Assembly (NCBI GenBank): GCA_002689245.1
Contig: NZFE01000002.1
Location: 1-32,957 of the forward strand
DNA from: Candidatus Pelagibacter sp.
Lineage (GTDB): Bacteria > Pseudomonadota > Alphaproteobacteria > Pelagibacterales > Pelagibacteraceae
DNA length: 32,957 nt
Direction: 5' to 3'
This document shows positions 11,274-19,914 of the stretch, one piece after another. A program made the position numbers and the translations under genes. The notes beneath the pieces were generated by a model that had not been told where the DNA came from, did not search any database, and worked only from the letters and a program-made list of their open reading frames with translations. How positions within the stretch are numbered: the first letter of the stretch is position 1; each line of letters opens with the position of its first letter.

Positions 11274-12043
11274 TGTTTTTTTCAAAAAAATTAAAAAAAT
11301 TTAAAAATTTAAATCATTGTTTTTTTTCAAGAAAAGGTGGTTTTTCAAAAGGGTTTTATAAAAGTCTTAACTGTGGACAAGGATCGAAGGATGATAAAAA
11401 AAATATTTATAAAAATTTAATTCTTGTAGCAAAAAAGATAAAAGTAAAAAAAAGAAAAATTGCTTTAATGTATCAGACACATAGTAATAAAGTAATAATT
11501 ATAAATAATCGTAACAAAAATTTCGTAAAATTTAAGTCAGATGCAATGATTACAAAAGTTAAGGGCTTGGCTTTAGGAGTTGTTACAGCAGATTGTGTGC
11601 CGATTATTCTTTTTGACTCTCAAAATCATATCATTGGATGCATTCATGCAGGATGGAAAGGGGCATTTAAAGGAATTATTGAGAAAACTATTGAAAAATT
11701 TAAAAAATTAAATTCAAAAAATAAAATCTATGCTGCAATAGGTCCTTGTATTGGAAATAAAAGTTATGAGGTCGATTTATCCTTTTATAAAAAATTTTTA
11801 TTGAAATCAAAAAAAAATGATACTTATTTTATAAATAAAAAAAAGAATAAAAAGTTATTTAATTTAAGAAAATATGTTAATGATAAATTGATAAAACTTA
11901 ATGTTATAGTAGATAATATTAATAGAGACACTTATCGAGAAAAAAGTAATTTTTTTAGTTATAGAAGATCGCAAAAACTCGGTCAAAATGATTATGGAAG
12001 ATGTATTTCTGTGATTGCAATGACAAAGTTTAGCCAAAATTAA
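11273..12043 (+). CDS. pgeF: Purine nucleoside phosphorylase / laccase-domain protein (YfiH family)
   Basis: SRKGGFSKGFYKSLNCG, MYQTHSNKV, DAMITKVKGLALGVVTADCVPI, GCIHAGWKGAFKGI, AAIGPCIGNKSYEVD. Confidence 0.9.
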   Translation: MFFSKKLKKFKNLNHCFFSRKGGFSKGFYKSLNCGQGSKDDKKNIYKNLILVAKKIKVKKRKIALMYQTHSNKVIIINNRNKNFVKFKSDAMITKVKGLALGVVTADCVPIILFDSQNHIIGCIHAGWKGAFKGIIEKTIEKFKKLNSKNKIYAAIGPCIGNKSYEVDLSFYKKFLLKSKKNDTYFINKKKNKKLFNLRKYVNDKLIKLNVIVDNINRDTYREKSNFFSYRRSQKLGQNDYGRCISVIAMTKFSQN

Positions 12044-12153
12044 TCATTATGTTAAGAATTGTTAAAGCTCTTTAACGTAAAACTTTCAACAACAATTTGA
12101 TTATGAAACAACTGGAAAAGGTTTAAAAATAATTGTATAAATAATTACATTTC

Positions 12154-13086
12154 ATGAAAATTTTATCTGGAACTAGCAATCCTAAACTCAGCAAAGAAAT
12201 CTCGAAATTACTTAAACTGAAACTCGTTAACACAAATATTAAAAGATTTTCTGATGGCGAAATTTATATTGAAATTAATGAAAACATAAGAGGAAATAGT
12301 GTATTCGTAATTCAGTCGACTTCTAATCCTGCAAATGACAACTTAATGGAATTATTGCTTTGTGTTGATGCTCTAAGAAGATCTTCTGCGAAAAATATTA
12401 CTGCTGTTATTCCGTACTATGGATATGCAAGACAAGATAGAAAAGTTGTGCCAAGAACTTCAATTTCTGCAAAAGTTGTTGCAAATTTAATTACAAATGC
12501 TGGTGCAAGTAGAGTTGTAACAGTTGATTTACATGCTGGTCAAATACAAGGATTTTTTGATATGCCAGTTGATAACCTTTTTACAACTCCTTTATTTGCA
12601 AGATATATAAAAAAAAAATTAAAAAATAAAAAATTGATCTGTGTATCGCCTGATGTTGGTGGTGTACAAAGAACAAGAGGGCTTGCTACAAAGATCAAAG
12701 CAGACTTAGCAATTATTGATAAAAGAAGGCCAAAGCCTGGCAAATCTCAAGTCATGAATATTATAGGTAACGTAAAAGGTAAAACTTGTATTATCGTGGA
12801 TGACATAATTGATAGTGGAGGAACAATTATAAACGCTGTTGATGCATTAAAGAAGAATGGAGCAACTGAAGTTTATGTGTTTATTACCCATGCTGTTTTA
12901 AGTGGAGATGCAGCTAATAAAATTAAAAAATCAAAAATAAAAAAATTAATAATAACTGATACAATTGATAACTCTCAAAAAATAAAAAATAACAACAAAA
13001 TTGAGGTATTGTCTATCTCATCATTAATGGCTGAAGCTATTAAAAGAATTTCAAACTCTACTTCGGTGTCAGATTTGTTCAATTAA
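12154..13086 (+). CDS. prs: Ribose-phosphate pyrophosphokinase
   Basis: RFSDGEIYIEINENIRG, IPYYGYARQDRK, VTVDLHAGQIQGFFDMPVDNL, PRPP loop CIIVDDIIDSGGTI. Confidence 0.98.
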   Translation: MKILSGTSNPKLSKEISKLLKLKLVNTNIKRFSDGEIYIEINENIRGNSVFVIQSTSNPANDNLMELLLCVDALRRSSAKNITAVIPYYGYARQDRKVVPRTSISAKVVANLITNAGASRVVTVDLHAGQIQGFFDMPVDNLFTTPLFARYIKKKLKNKKLICVSPDVGGVQRTRGLATKIKADLAIIDKRRPKPGKSQVMNIIGNVKGKTCIIVDDIIDSGGTIINAVDALKKNGATEVYVFITHAVLSGDAANKIKKSKIKKLIITDTIDNSQKIKNNNKIEVLSISSLMAEAIKRISNSTSVSDLFN

Positions 13087-13135
13087 CACTTGTTTTATTT
13101 TTAAAGTTGAGTTAAATAATCTTTTCAATTTTTAA

Positions 13136-13906
13136 ATGTTTATGATGAATATTAAAGCTACTATAAGAGAAAAGTCTACTGCAGGCTATACAAATAAATT
13201 AAGATTAGATGGATTCATTCCAGCCATTTTATATGGTGGAAAAAACAAAAATGAAAAAATATCTATAGCAAAAAAAGATTTAAGGAATTTTATTAAAAAT
13301 GAGTCATTTTTATCTACAGTATTTGAAATTGAAATTAATGGTAAAAAAGAAAAAGTTTTACCTCGTGATGTAGCATATCACGTTACAACGATGGAACCAA
13401 TACACTTAGATTTAATAAGAATAGTTTCAGGAACTAAAATTGCGATAGAAATTCCTGTAAAATTTATTAATAACAGCGACTCACCTGGCTTAAAGAGAGG
13501 TGGTGTATTAAATATTGTAAGACGAAAAGTTGAGTTAAGATGTCCTGCTGATAGTATACCTGAAGATATTACAATAGATTTAGCTGGTACAGATATAGGG
13601 ACTAGTATAAAGATTTCATCTGTAAAATTGCCTGAGAATGTTACACCTGTTATTGTTGATAGGGATTTTGTAATAGCAACAGTGGCAGCACCAACAATTA
13701 TTAAAGAACCAGAAAAACCAGCTGAAGGTGAAGCAGCAGAAGGAGCGGAAGGAGAAGCGCCTGCAGAAGGAGCAGAAGGCAAAACCGAAGCAGCCAGCAA
13801 AGATGGTGAACCAGCTAAAAAGGACGAAAAAAATAAAGAGGCTGCTCCTGATAAAAAACCTGCGGATAAAAAACCAGCAGAAAAAAAACCTGCTGAGAAA
13901 AAATAA
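13136..13906 (+). CDS. rplY: 50S ribosomal protein L25/Ctc with a long low-complexity C-terminal tail
   Basis: Ctc/L25 fold (REKSTAGYTNKLRLDGFIPAILYGG...HLDLIRI...PVKFINNSDSPGLKRGGVLNIVRRKVELRCPAD). Start may be 13136 or 13145 (MNIKATIREKS). Confidence 0.92.
   Translation: MFMMNIKATIREKSTAGYTNKLRLDGFIPAILYGGKNKNEKISIAKKDLRNFIKNESFLSTVFEIEINGKKEKVLPRDVAYHVTTMEPIHLDLIRIVSGTKIAIEIPVKFINNSDSPGLKRGGVLNIVRRKVELRCPADSIPEDITIDLAGTDIGTSIKISSVKLPENVTPVIVDRDFVIATVAAPTIIKEPEKPAEGEAAEGAEGEAPAEGAEGKTEAASKDGEPAKKDEKNKEAAPDKKPADKKPAEKKPAEKK
13853..13897 (+). repeat. 15-bp tandem repeat, 3 copies, within rplY
   Basis: AAAAAACCTGCGGAT / AAAAAACCAGCAGAA / AAAAAACCTGCTGAG, encoding KKPAD-KKPAE-KKPAE. Confidence 0.85.
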
Positions 13907-13911
13907 ATAAT

Positions 13912-14484
13912 ATGCTTTTACTTGTTGGATTAGGAAATCCTGGACCTGATAGTGAGAATAATCGACATAATATTGGTTTTAAGATAATTGATGCTATCAA
14001 TTCTCACTTTAAACTCTCAAAGCAAAAACCAAAATTTAAAGGTCTTCTTACAACAGGAAATATAGAGTCCAAAAAAGTTTACGCGATTAAACCTCTTACA
14101 TTCATGAATAACTCAGGAACAGCTATTAAAGAATTAATTGATTATTTTAAAATCGATGCGAAAAATGTGATAGTTTTTCATGATGATCTTGATATAGATT
14201 TTGGAAAAGTTAAAGCAAAAGTAGGTGGAACAAGTGCTGGTCATAATGGCATTAAATCAATAGATAAATTTATTGGAACAGATTATTCAAGAGTAAGAGT
14301 GGGCATAGGTCATCCAAAAGAAAAAAAAAGAGTAAATAGCCATGTGCTTGAAGATTTTAAAGATGACGAAGATGAAAGAATAAAAGAAATAACTGAAAAT
14401 ATTGTAAAACTTGTTCCAACTTTAATAGATAAGAAAATCGATTTATTTTCGAGTAAAGTAAATCAGAATTTAAATGGGATTTAA
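13912..14484 (+). CDS. pth: Peptidyl-tRNA hydrolase
   Basis: LLVGLGNPGPDSENNRHNIGF, KPLTFMNNSG, VFHDDLDIDFG, GGTSAGHNGIKSI, RVRVGIGHP. Confidence 0.97.
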   Translation: MLLLVGLGNPGPDSENNRHNIGFKIIDAINSHFKLSKQKPKFKGLLTTGNIESKKVYAIKPLTFMNNSGTAIKELIDYFKIDAKNVIVFHDDLDIDFGKVKAKVGGTSAGHNGIKSIDKFIGTDYSRVRVGIGHPKEKKRVNSHVLEDFKDDEDERIKEITENIVKLVPTLIDKKIDLFSSKVNQNLNGI

Positions 14485-15544
14485 GTGCGGTATTGTAGGT
14501 TTGCCTAATGTGGGTAAATCAACTTTATTTAATGCTTTAACATCAACAAAAAATGCAGAGGCTGCTAATTTTCCATTCTGTACAATTGACCCTAATATTG
14601 GTGTAGTGGATGTGCCAGACAATCGTTTGGATACTCTTGCGAAATTATCTAATTCCAAAAAAAAAATTTATACCACGATTACTTTTGTTGATATTGCTGG
14701 TTTAGTAAAAGGGGCTTCAAAGGGGGAAGGTTTAGGAAATAAATTCTTATCTCACATTAGAGAAGTTGATGCAATTATTCACTTAGTAAGATGTTTTGAA
14801 AGTGAAAATATTCAACATGTCAATAACAAAGTAAATCCAGTAGAAGATCTCGAAACTATTAAAACAGAGATTGCATTGTCAGATATTGAAACTATTCAAA
14901 AAAAACTAGAAAAATCCAAAAAAAAGCTTCTATCTCAAAAAGAAGTTGAAATTTTAAAAAAATCGCTCGAAGTGCTAAATAATGGAAATGATCTTCACTC
15001 TTTCGAACACCCGTCAAAAGCATTTTTAAATCAAATAGGTTTGCTTAGTTTAAAACCTAAAATAATAGTATGTAACGTTGATGAAGCGACTTTAAAAGAT
15101 GGAAATGATCATACATTAAATATTATGAAAACTTATTCAAAAGAAAAAGTGATAACTATATGTGCAGATATTGAAGATCAACTATCAAGTCTAACAGGTG
15201 ACGAAAAATTTAAATTTATGAGAGAGATAGGTCTTGAGAAAATGGGTATAAATAAACTTATCAAAGAGGGCTATGACTTGCTTAGTTTAGAAACTTTTTT
15301 TACATCCGGCAAGGAAGAAAGTAGAGCCTGGACAGTGAGGAAAAATACTTCGGCACCGAAAGCTGCTAGTGTTATACATACCGATTTTGAAAAAAATTTC
15401 ATAAGAGTAGAGGCGGTAGATACCTCCGATTTTATTAAATTCGGTAGTACTGAAAAGTGTAAAGAAAATGGAAAATTAAGAATAGAAGGTAAAGATTATA
15501 TTGTAAAAGATGGTGATGTTTTATACTTCAGGGTTAACCCGTGA
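14474..15544 (+). CDS. ychF: Redox-regulated ATPase / Obg-like GTPase YchF
   Basis: GIVGLPNVGKSTLFNALT, NFPFCTIDPNIGVVDVPD, DIAGLVKGASKGEGLGNKFLSHIREVDAI, C-terminal TGS domain. Confidence 0.97.
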   Translation: MGFKCGIVGLPNVGKSTLFNALTSTKNAEAANFPFCTIDPNIGVVDVPDNRLDTLAKLSNSKKKIYTTITFVDIAGLVKGASKGEGLGNKFLSHIREVDAIIHLVRCFESENIQHVNNKVNPVEDLETIKTEIALSDIETIQKKLEKSKKKLLSQKEVEILKKSLEVLNNGNDLHSFEHPSKAFLNQIGLLSLKPKIIVCNVDEATLKDGNDHTLNIMKTYSKEKVITICADIEDQLSSLTGDEKFKFMREIGLEKMGINKLIKEGYDLLSLETFFTSGKEESRAWTVRKNTSAPKAASVIHTDFEKNFIRVEAVDTSDFIKFGSTEKCKENGKLRIEGKDYIVKDGDVLYFRVNP

Positions 15545-16297
15545 CCATATTTTTTTCATACTTAAAAAAACTAAAATTGATAATAGAACTAAATATAAAA
15601 TTACTTTAACCCCAGTTTTATGTCTGCTTTCTAGCTCTGGTTCTGCAGCCCAACTTAGAAAAGTAGTAACGTCCTTTGCCATTTGATCAACTGTTGCCTC
15701 TGTCCCGTCAGCATATTCTACTAAACCGTCAGATAAATTATTTGGCATTTTAATCTTATTACCAATCATATATTTGTTGTAATAAACGCCTTCATCTAAT
15801 GTTACCCCAGGAGGTGGATCTTCATAACCAACTAAAACTGAGTAAATATAATTGGCGCCCCCTTTTCTTGCTTTTACCAAAACAGACATATCAGGAGGAT
15901 AAGCTCCTCCATTAGCTGCAGCAGCTGCGTTAACATTTGGGTAAGGACTCACAAATTTATCAGATGGTCTTCCTTGTCTAGTAAACATTTCCCCTTGAGC
16001 GTCTGGACCATCAGTGACCTCAAAACCTGCTGCTATAGCTTTAACTTCTTCTTCTGAGAATTCAGGACCACCCGGTTCACCAAGATTTCTATAACTCAAA
16101 TACTGCATTGAATGACAGGATGCACAAACCTCATTATATACTTGATATCCTCTTTGTAGAGATGCTCTATCGAATTTACCAAGTAAACCTTTGAAGCTCC
16201 AATCAACTTTTATTGGATCAATTTGTTCTGCAGATTTAAGAGTGTTAAAAATAGTGAGAGATAATAGTATCCAAAAAAATAATTTAAATTTTTTCAT
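15521..16297 (-). CDS. petC: Cytochrome c1 (ubiquinol-cytochrome c reductase)
   Basis: N-terminal signal sequence, haem motif [47 protein letters not shown]-terminal TM anchor. Confidence 0.97.
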   Translation of the reverse strand: MKKFKLFFWILLSLTIFNTLKSAEQIDPIKVDWSFKGLLGKFDRASLQRGYQVYNEVCASCHSMQYLSYRNLGEPGGPEFSEEEVKAIAAGFEVTDGPDAQGEMFTRQGRPSDKFVSPYPNVNAAAAANGGAYPPDMSVLVKARKGGANYIYSVLVGYEDPPPGVTLDEGVYYNKYMIGNKIKMPNNLSDGLVEYADGTEATVDQMAKDVTTFLSWAAEPELESRHKTGVKVILYLVLLSILVFLSMKKIWSRVNPEV

Positions 16298-17543
16298 TAT
16301 CCTTCTTCGCTATTGAATAATCAGCCGAACCCGATAGGACTGGCTCGGATATGCTTAAAGGGACAGGTTCAGTTTTTTCTAAATATCCAACCACTGGTAA
16401 TATTACTAAAAAGTGAAGGAAGTAATAAACAGTTCCAACCCTAGCTAAAACTAGGTAAATACCTTCAGCTGGCATTGCTCCTACGTAACCTAGAACCAAC
16501 ACATCCACGATTAAAATCCAAAAGAATTGTCTGTAGATTGGTCTAAATACTGCTGATCTTACCTTAGATGTATCTAACCAAGGTAGTACAAATAAAATGA
16601 ATATTGCACCGAACATTAGAATTACACCGCCTAGTTTATCTGGTACTGATCTTAAAATTGCATAGAAAGGTAGTAAATACCACTCCGGCACTATATGCGC
16701 TGGAGTAACCATTGGGTTAGCTTGAATGTAATTGTCTGCATGTCCTAGAACATTAGGAGCAAAAAATACAAAACCAGCAAAAATAATCATAAAAAGAAGT
16801 AAAGCAAAAGCATCTTTAATAGTAATATACGGGTGAAAAGGAACAGTATCTTTAGACGGTTTTTTTATGTCTATGCCGACTGGATTATTGTTTCCTGGTA
16901 CATGCAAAGCCCATATGTGTAAAACGACTAAACCTAAAATTAGAAAAGGTATCAAATAATGCAAGCTAAAAAATCTTGTTAATGTTGGATTGTCAACTGA
17001 GTATGCACCCCATAACCATGTAGTTATGCTATCTCCAACTAAAGGAATCGCACTAAATAAATTCGTAATAACTGTGGCTCCCCAAAAACTCATTTGGCCC
17101 CAAGGCAGAACATAACCCATAAATGCAGCAGCCATCATTAAAAGATAAATCATCAATCCTATTATCCATATTATTTCCCTTGGAGACTTATAAGATCCAT
17201 AAAATAAAGATCTAAAAATATGAATATAAACTGCTAAGAAAAACATTGAAGCTCCATTACTATGAATATATCTAATTAGCCAACCGTAATTAACATCTCT
17301 CATAATGTGCTCTACACTAGCAAAAGCTAAATCTGCGTGCGCAACGTAATGCATTGCTAAAACTATCCCTGTAATAATTTGGGTTAATAAACAAAAAGTT
17401 AATATACCACCAAAGGTCCACCAATAATTAAGGTTTTTGGGAGTAGGATAATCTGTTAAATGGGAAGCTAATGAAAGTAAAGGTAGTCTATCATTAAACC
17501 ATTTTCCAGCTTTTGATTTTGGTACGTATTCTTGTTCACTCAT
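16284..17543 (-). CDS. petB: Cytochrome b (ubiquinol-cytochrome c reductase)
   Basis: [61 protein letters not shown]. Confidence 0.98.
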   Translation of the reverse strand: MSEQEYVPKSKAGKWFNDRLPLLSLASHLTDYPTPKNLNYWWTFGGILTFCLLTQIITGIVLAMHYVAHADLAFASVEHIMRDVNYGWLIRYIHSNGASMFFLAVYIHIFRSLFYGSYKSPREIIWIIGLMIYLLMMAAAFMGYVLPWGQMSFWGATVITNLFSAIPLVGDSITTWLWGAYSVDNPTLTRFFSLHYLIPFLILGLVVLHIWALHVPGNNNPVGIDIKKPSKDTVPFHPYITIKDAFALLLFMIIFAGFVFFAPNVLGHADNYIQANPMVTPAHIVPEWYLLPFYAILRSVPDKLGGVILMFGAIFILFVLPWLDTSKVRSAVFRPIYRQFFWILIVDVLVLGYVGAMPAEGIYLVLARVGTVYYFLHFLVILPVVGYLEKTEPVPLSISEPVLSGSADYSIAKKDNEKI

Positions 17544-17548
17544 AAATG

Positions 17549-18073
17549 TTATCCAATTTTAATAGTGTTAGCATCAACAAACTCATATTTCGGTATTTCC
17601 ATGTTCTTAGGCGCTGGACCTTTTCTAATTCTACCAGACAAATCATAATGTGATCCATGACAAGGGCAAAACCATCCTTTATAATCTCCTTTGTTTGAAA
17701 GGGGAACGCATCCTAAATGTGTACAAACCCCTAACATAACTAACCATTCGTCTTTTCCACTTTTAACTCTCTCTTCATCTTTTTCGGGATCAGGAAGATC
17801 ATTTAAAGAAACTGATCTTGCCTCCAAAATTTCCTCTTGAGTTCTTCTTTTTAAAAAAACTGGTTTTCCTCTCCATAAAACAGTAATGGATTTACCAGGT
17901 TCAATTTGACTTATATCAACCTCTGTTGTTGCTAAAGCTTGCTGAGCCTTATCAGGATTCATTTGGTCAATCAAAGGCCAAATTACAGCACCTAGACCAA
18001 CTGCGCCAACCGTGTAACTAGTAGTAAATAAAAAATCTCTTCTAGTTGTTGTTTTTTTCTCTGGTTTGTCCAT
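17549..18073 (-). CDS. petA: Ubiquinol-cytochrome c reductase Rieske iron-sulfur subunit
   Basis: Tat-like [20 protein letters not shown]; Rieske motifs CTHLGCVP and CPCHGSHYD. Start refined from track ORF 18244 to ATG 18073 ([14 protein letters not shown]). Confidence 0.96.
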   Translation of the reverse strand: MDKPEKKTTTRRDFLFTTSYTVGAVGLGAVIWPLIDQMNPDKAQQALATTEVDISQIEPGKSITVLWRGKPVFLKRRTQEEILEARSVSLNDLPDPEKDEERVKSGKDEWLVMLGVCTHLGCVPLSNKGDYKGWFCPCHGSHYDLSGRIRKGPAPKNMEIPKYEFVDANTIKIG

Positions 18074-18087
18074 ATTAGTGTTTATAC

Positions 18088-18106
18088 TCTTATTTATTAA
18101 ATAAGA
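18088..18106. promoter_or_regulatory. 19-bp palindrome upstream of petA (candidate operator or 5'UTR hairpin)
   Basis: TCTTATTTA-T-TAAATAAGA: perfect 9-bp arms with 1-nt centre, 14 bp upstream of the petA start. Confidence 0.45.
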
Positions 18107-18150
18107 CAGAAAATTAAAGTTTTCTAGGGTCAGAATGACACATAATATTA

Positions 18151-18606
18151 TTGAAAATGATAAGCATTGCTCTGTATAAACCTGATATCCCGCAAAACAC
18201 AGCTTCAATATTAAGGCTTTGTGCTTGCTTCGGACTAAAAACACATATTATTGAGCCATGCGGTTTTAATCTAAACGACAATAGGTTTAAAAGAGTAGCT
18301 ATGGATTATATAAATCATAGTAGTATTATAAGATATGAAAGTTTAAAGGATCTTATAAAGAAAAACAAAAATTCTAGAATAATATTAATGTCAACTAAAG
18401 GTAAAAAATCACTATTTAAATTTAAGTTCAAGAATAATGACATGATTCTTTTAGGTAGAGAGAGCAAAGGTGTGCCAGAATATGTTCACGACGAACTTCA
18501 AAATGTTTTAAAAATACCTATAGCATCTCAAACAAGATCATTAAATATTTCAATAGCAGCTTCGATTGCAGCCGCAGAAGCTCTAAGGCAAATTAAAAGA
18601 TTTTGA
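18151..18606 (+). CDS. trmL: tRNA (cytidine(34)-2'-O)-methyltransferase (SPOUT family)
   Basis: IALYKPDIPQNTASILRLCACFGLKTHIIEPCGF, MILLGRESKGVPEYVHDE, IPIASQTRSLNISIAASIAAAEALRQ. TTG at 18151; ATG at 18157 also possible. Confidence 0.93.
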   Translation: MKMISIALYKPDIPQNTASILRLCACFGLKTHIIEPCGFNLNDNRFKRVAMDYINHSSIIRYESLKDLIKKNKNSRIILMSTKGKKSLFKFKFKNNDMILLGRESKGVPEYVHDELQNVLKIPIASQTRSLNISIAASIAAAEALRQIKRF

Positions 18607-18607
18607 C

Positions 18608-19432
18608 ATGGATATCGAAGAAAAAAAATTATATTCAGATAAATGGTTTTCATATTTACAAGCGCAAATATGTGATTATTTTGAAAAAATAGAGAAAGAT
18701 AATAAAAGTTCGAAGAAATTTGATTCTAAAAATTGGGTTAAAGATTCTAAAGGTGGAGGTGGTACTTATAAAATATTAAAAAAAGGAAAAATTTTTGATA
18801 AAGTAGGTGTAAATAAATCAACAGTTTTTGGTATATTCTCAAAAAAATTTCGTAAAGATATTCCTGGAGCGCAAAAAGATGGTAAATATTGGGCCTCTGG
18901 AATTTCAGTAGTGGCTCATATGAAAAACCCAAAAATTCCTGCTATTCATTTTAATACAAGATTTATAGTTACATCAAAAAATTGGTTTGGAGGCGGAATA
19001 GATTTGACACCTAGCTTTAAAGATAAAGTTGAAGAAAAATATTTTCACTCTACTTTAAAGAGAGTCTGTAAAGAAAATAACAAGAATTACGATAGATATA
19101 AAGAATGGTGTGATAAATATTTCTTTTTACCCCATAGAAACGAACCTAGAGGTATCGGTGGTATCTTTTTCGATTATGAAAATAAAAATTGGGAAAAAGA
19201 TTTTAAGTTTATAAGAGAGGTAGGAATAAGTTTTTTAGAAATATCAAAAAAAATAATTAAGAGAAAAATGAAACTAAGATATAAAGATAAAGATAAAGAT
19301 AAACAACTCCTTAAGAGAGGTAGATACATAGAATTTAATTTATTGTACGATAGAGGAACAAAATTTGGGTTAAATTCTGGAGGAAATACTGAAGCAATTT
19401 TAATGTCTTTGCCGCCAAAAGCTAAATGGTAA
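18608..19432 (+). CDS. hemF: Oxygen-dependent coproporphyrinogen III oxidase
   Basis: GGGGTYKILKKGKIFDKVGVN, HFNTRFIV, WFGGGIDLTPSF, HRNEPRGIGGIFFDY, RGRYIEFNLLYDRGTKFGLNSGGNTEAILMSLPP. Confidence 0.96.
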   Translation: MDIEEKKLYSDKWFSYLQAQICDYFEKIEKDNKSSKKFDSKNWVKDSKGGGGTYKILKKGKIFDKVGVNKSTVFGIFSKKFRKDIPGAQKDGKYWASGISVVAHMKNPKIPAIHFNTRFIVTSKNWFGGGIDLTPSFKDKVEEKYFHSTLKRVCKENNKNYDRYKEWCDKYFFLPHRNEPRGIGGIFFDYENKNWEKDFKFIREVGISFLEISKKIIKRKMKLRYKDKDKDKQLLKRGRYIEFNLLYDRGTKFGLNSGGNTEAILMSLPPKAKW

Positions 19433-19437
19433 TAAAA

Positions 19438-19914
19438 ATGGATAAAGAACCTATTACAAAGGATGGTTTAGAAAAACTAAAAAAAGAATTAGAAAATCTA
19501 AAAAATATTGAACGTCCAAAAATTGTGGAGGCCATTTCAGAAGCGAGGTCTCATGGTGATTTAAAAGAAAATGCTGAGTATCACGCAGCAAAAGAGCAGC
19601 AAGCTAAAATTGAAGGTAGAGTCTTATCTATTAATGATACAATAGCAAGAGCAAATGTAATTGATGTAACTAAGTTGGATAACAACGGTAAAGTAATATT
19701 TGGTTCAACAATTTTAGTCGAAGATTTGGAAACAAAAAAGAAAATCAAGTATAAACTAGTAGGCAAAGATGAAGCCAATATCAATTTTAATCTGATTTAT
19801 TTTAAAAGCCCTATAGGCAAATCATTAATAGGAAAGGTTTGTAATGATATGGTTACTGTAGAAACACCATCAGGAGAAAGAAATTTTGAGATTTTACAAG
19901 TGGATTATATTTAA
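19438..19914 (+). CDS. greA: Transcription elongation factor GreA
   Basis: ITKDGLEKLKKELENLKNIERPKIVEAISEARSHGDLKENAEYHAAKEQQ. Track start 19426; MDKEPIT at 19438 preferred. Confidence 0.96.
   Translation: MDKEPITKDGLEKLKKELENLKNIERPKIVEAISEARSHGDLKENAEYHAAKEQQAKIEGRVLSINDTIARANVIDVTKLDNNGKVIFGSTILVEDLETKKKIKYKLVGKDEANINFNLIYFKSPIGKSLIGKVCNDMVTVETPSGERNFEILQVDYI

Noticed and set aside
12061-12076. GTTAAAG-CT-CTTTAAC as an intrinsic terminator for pgeF
   Set aside because: AT-only-like stem with minimal loop and no following T tract; kept only as part of the phased TTAA observation.
13378-13800. Minus-strand 140-aa ORF (Ala/Ser/Pro-rich) opposite rplY
   Set aside because: Antisense to a well-supported rplY; composition mirrors the Glu/Ala/Gly repeats of the sense strand.
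13728-13910. Plus-strand 60-aa Lys/Gln-rich ORF overlapping the rplY tail
   Set aside because: Out-of-frame reading of the purine-rich repeat tail; no independent support.
18074-18244. 57-residue N-terminal extension of petA in the ORF track
   Set aside because: Overlaps the divergent trmL gene and lacks Rieske-like character; the Tat-like N-terminus begins at 18073.
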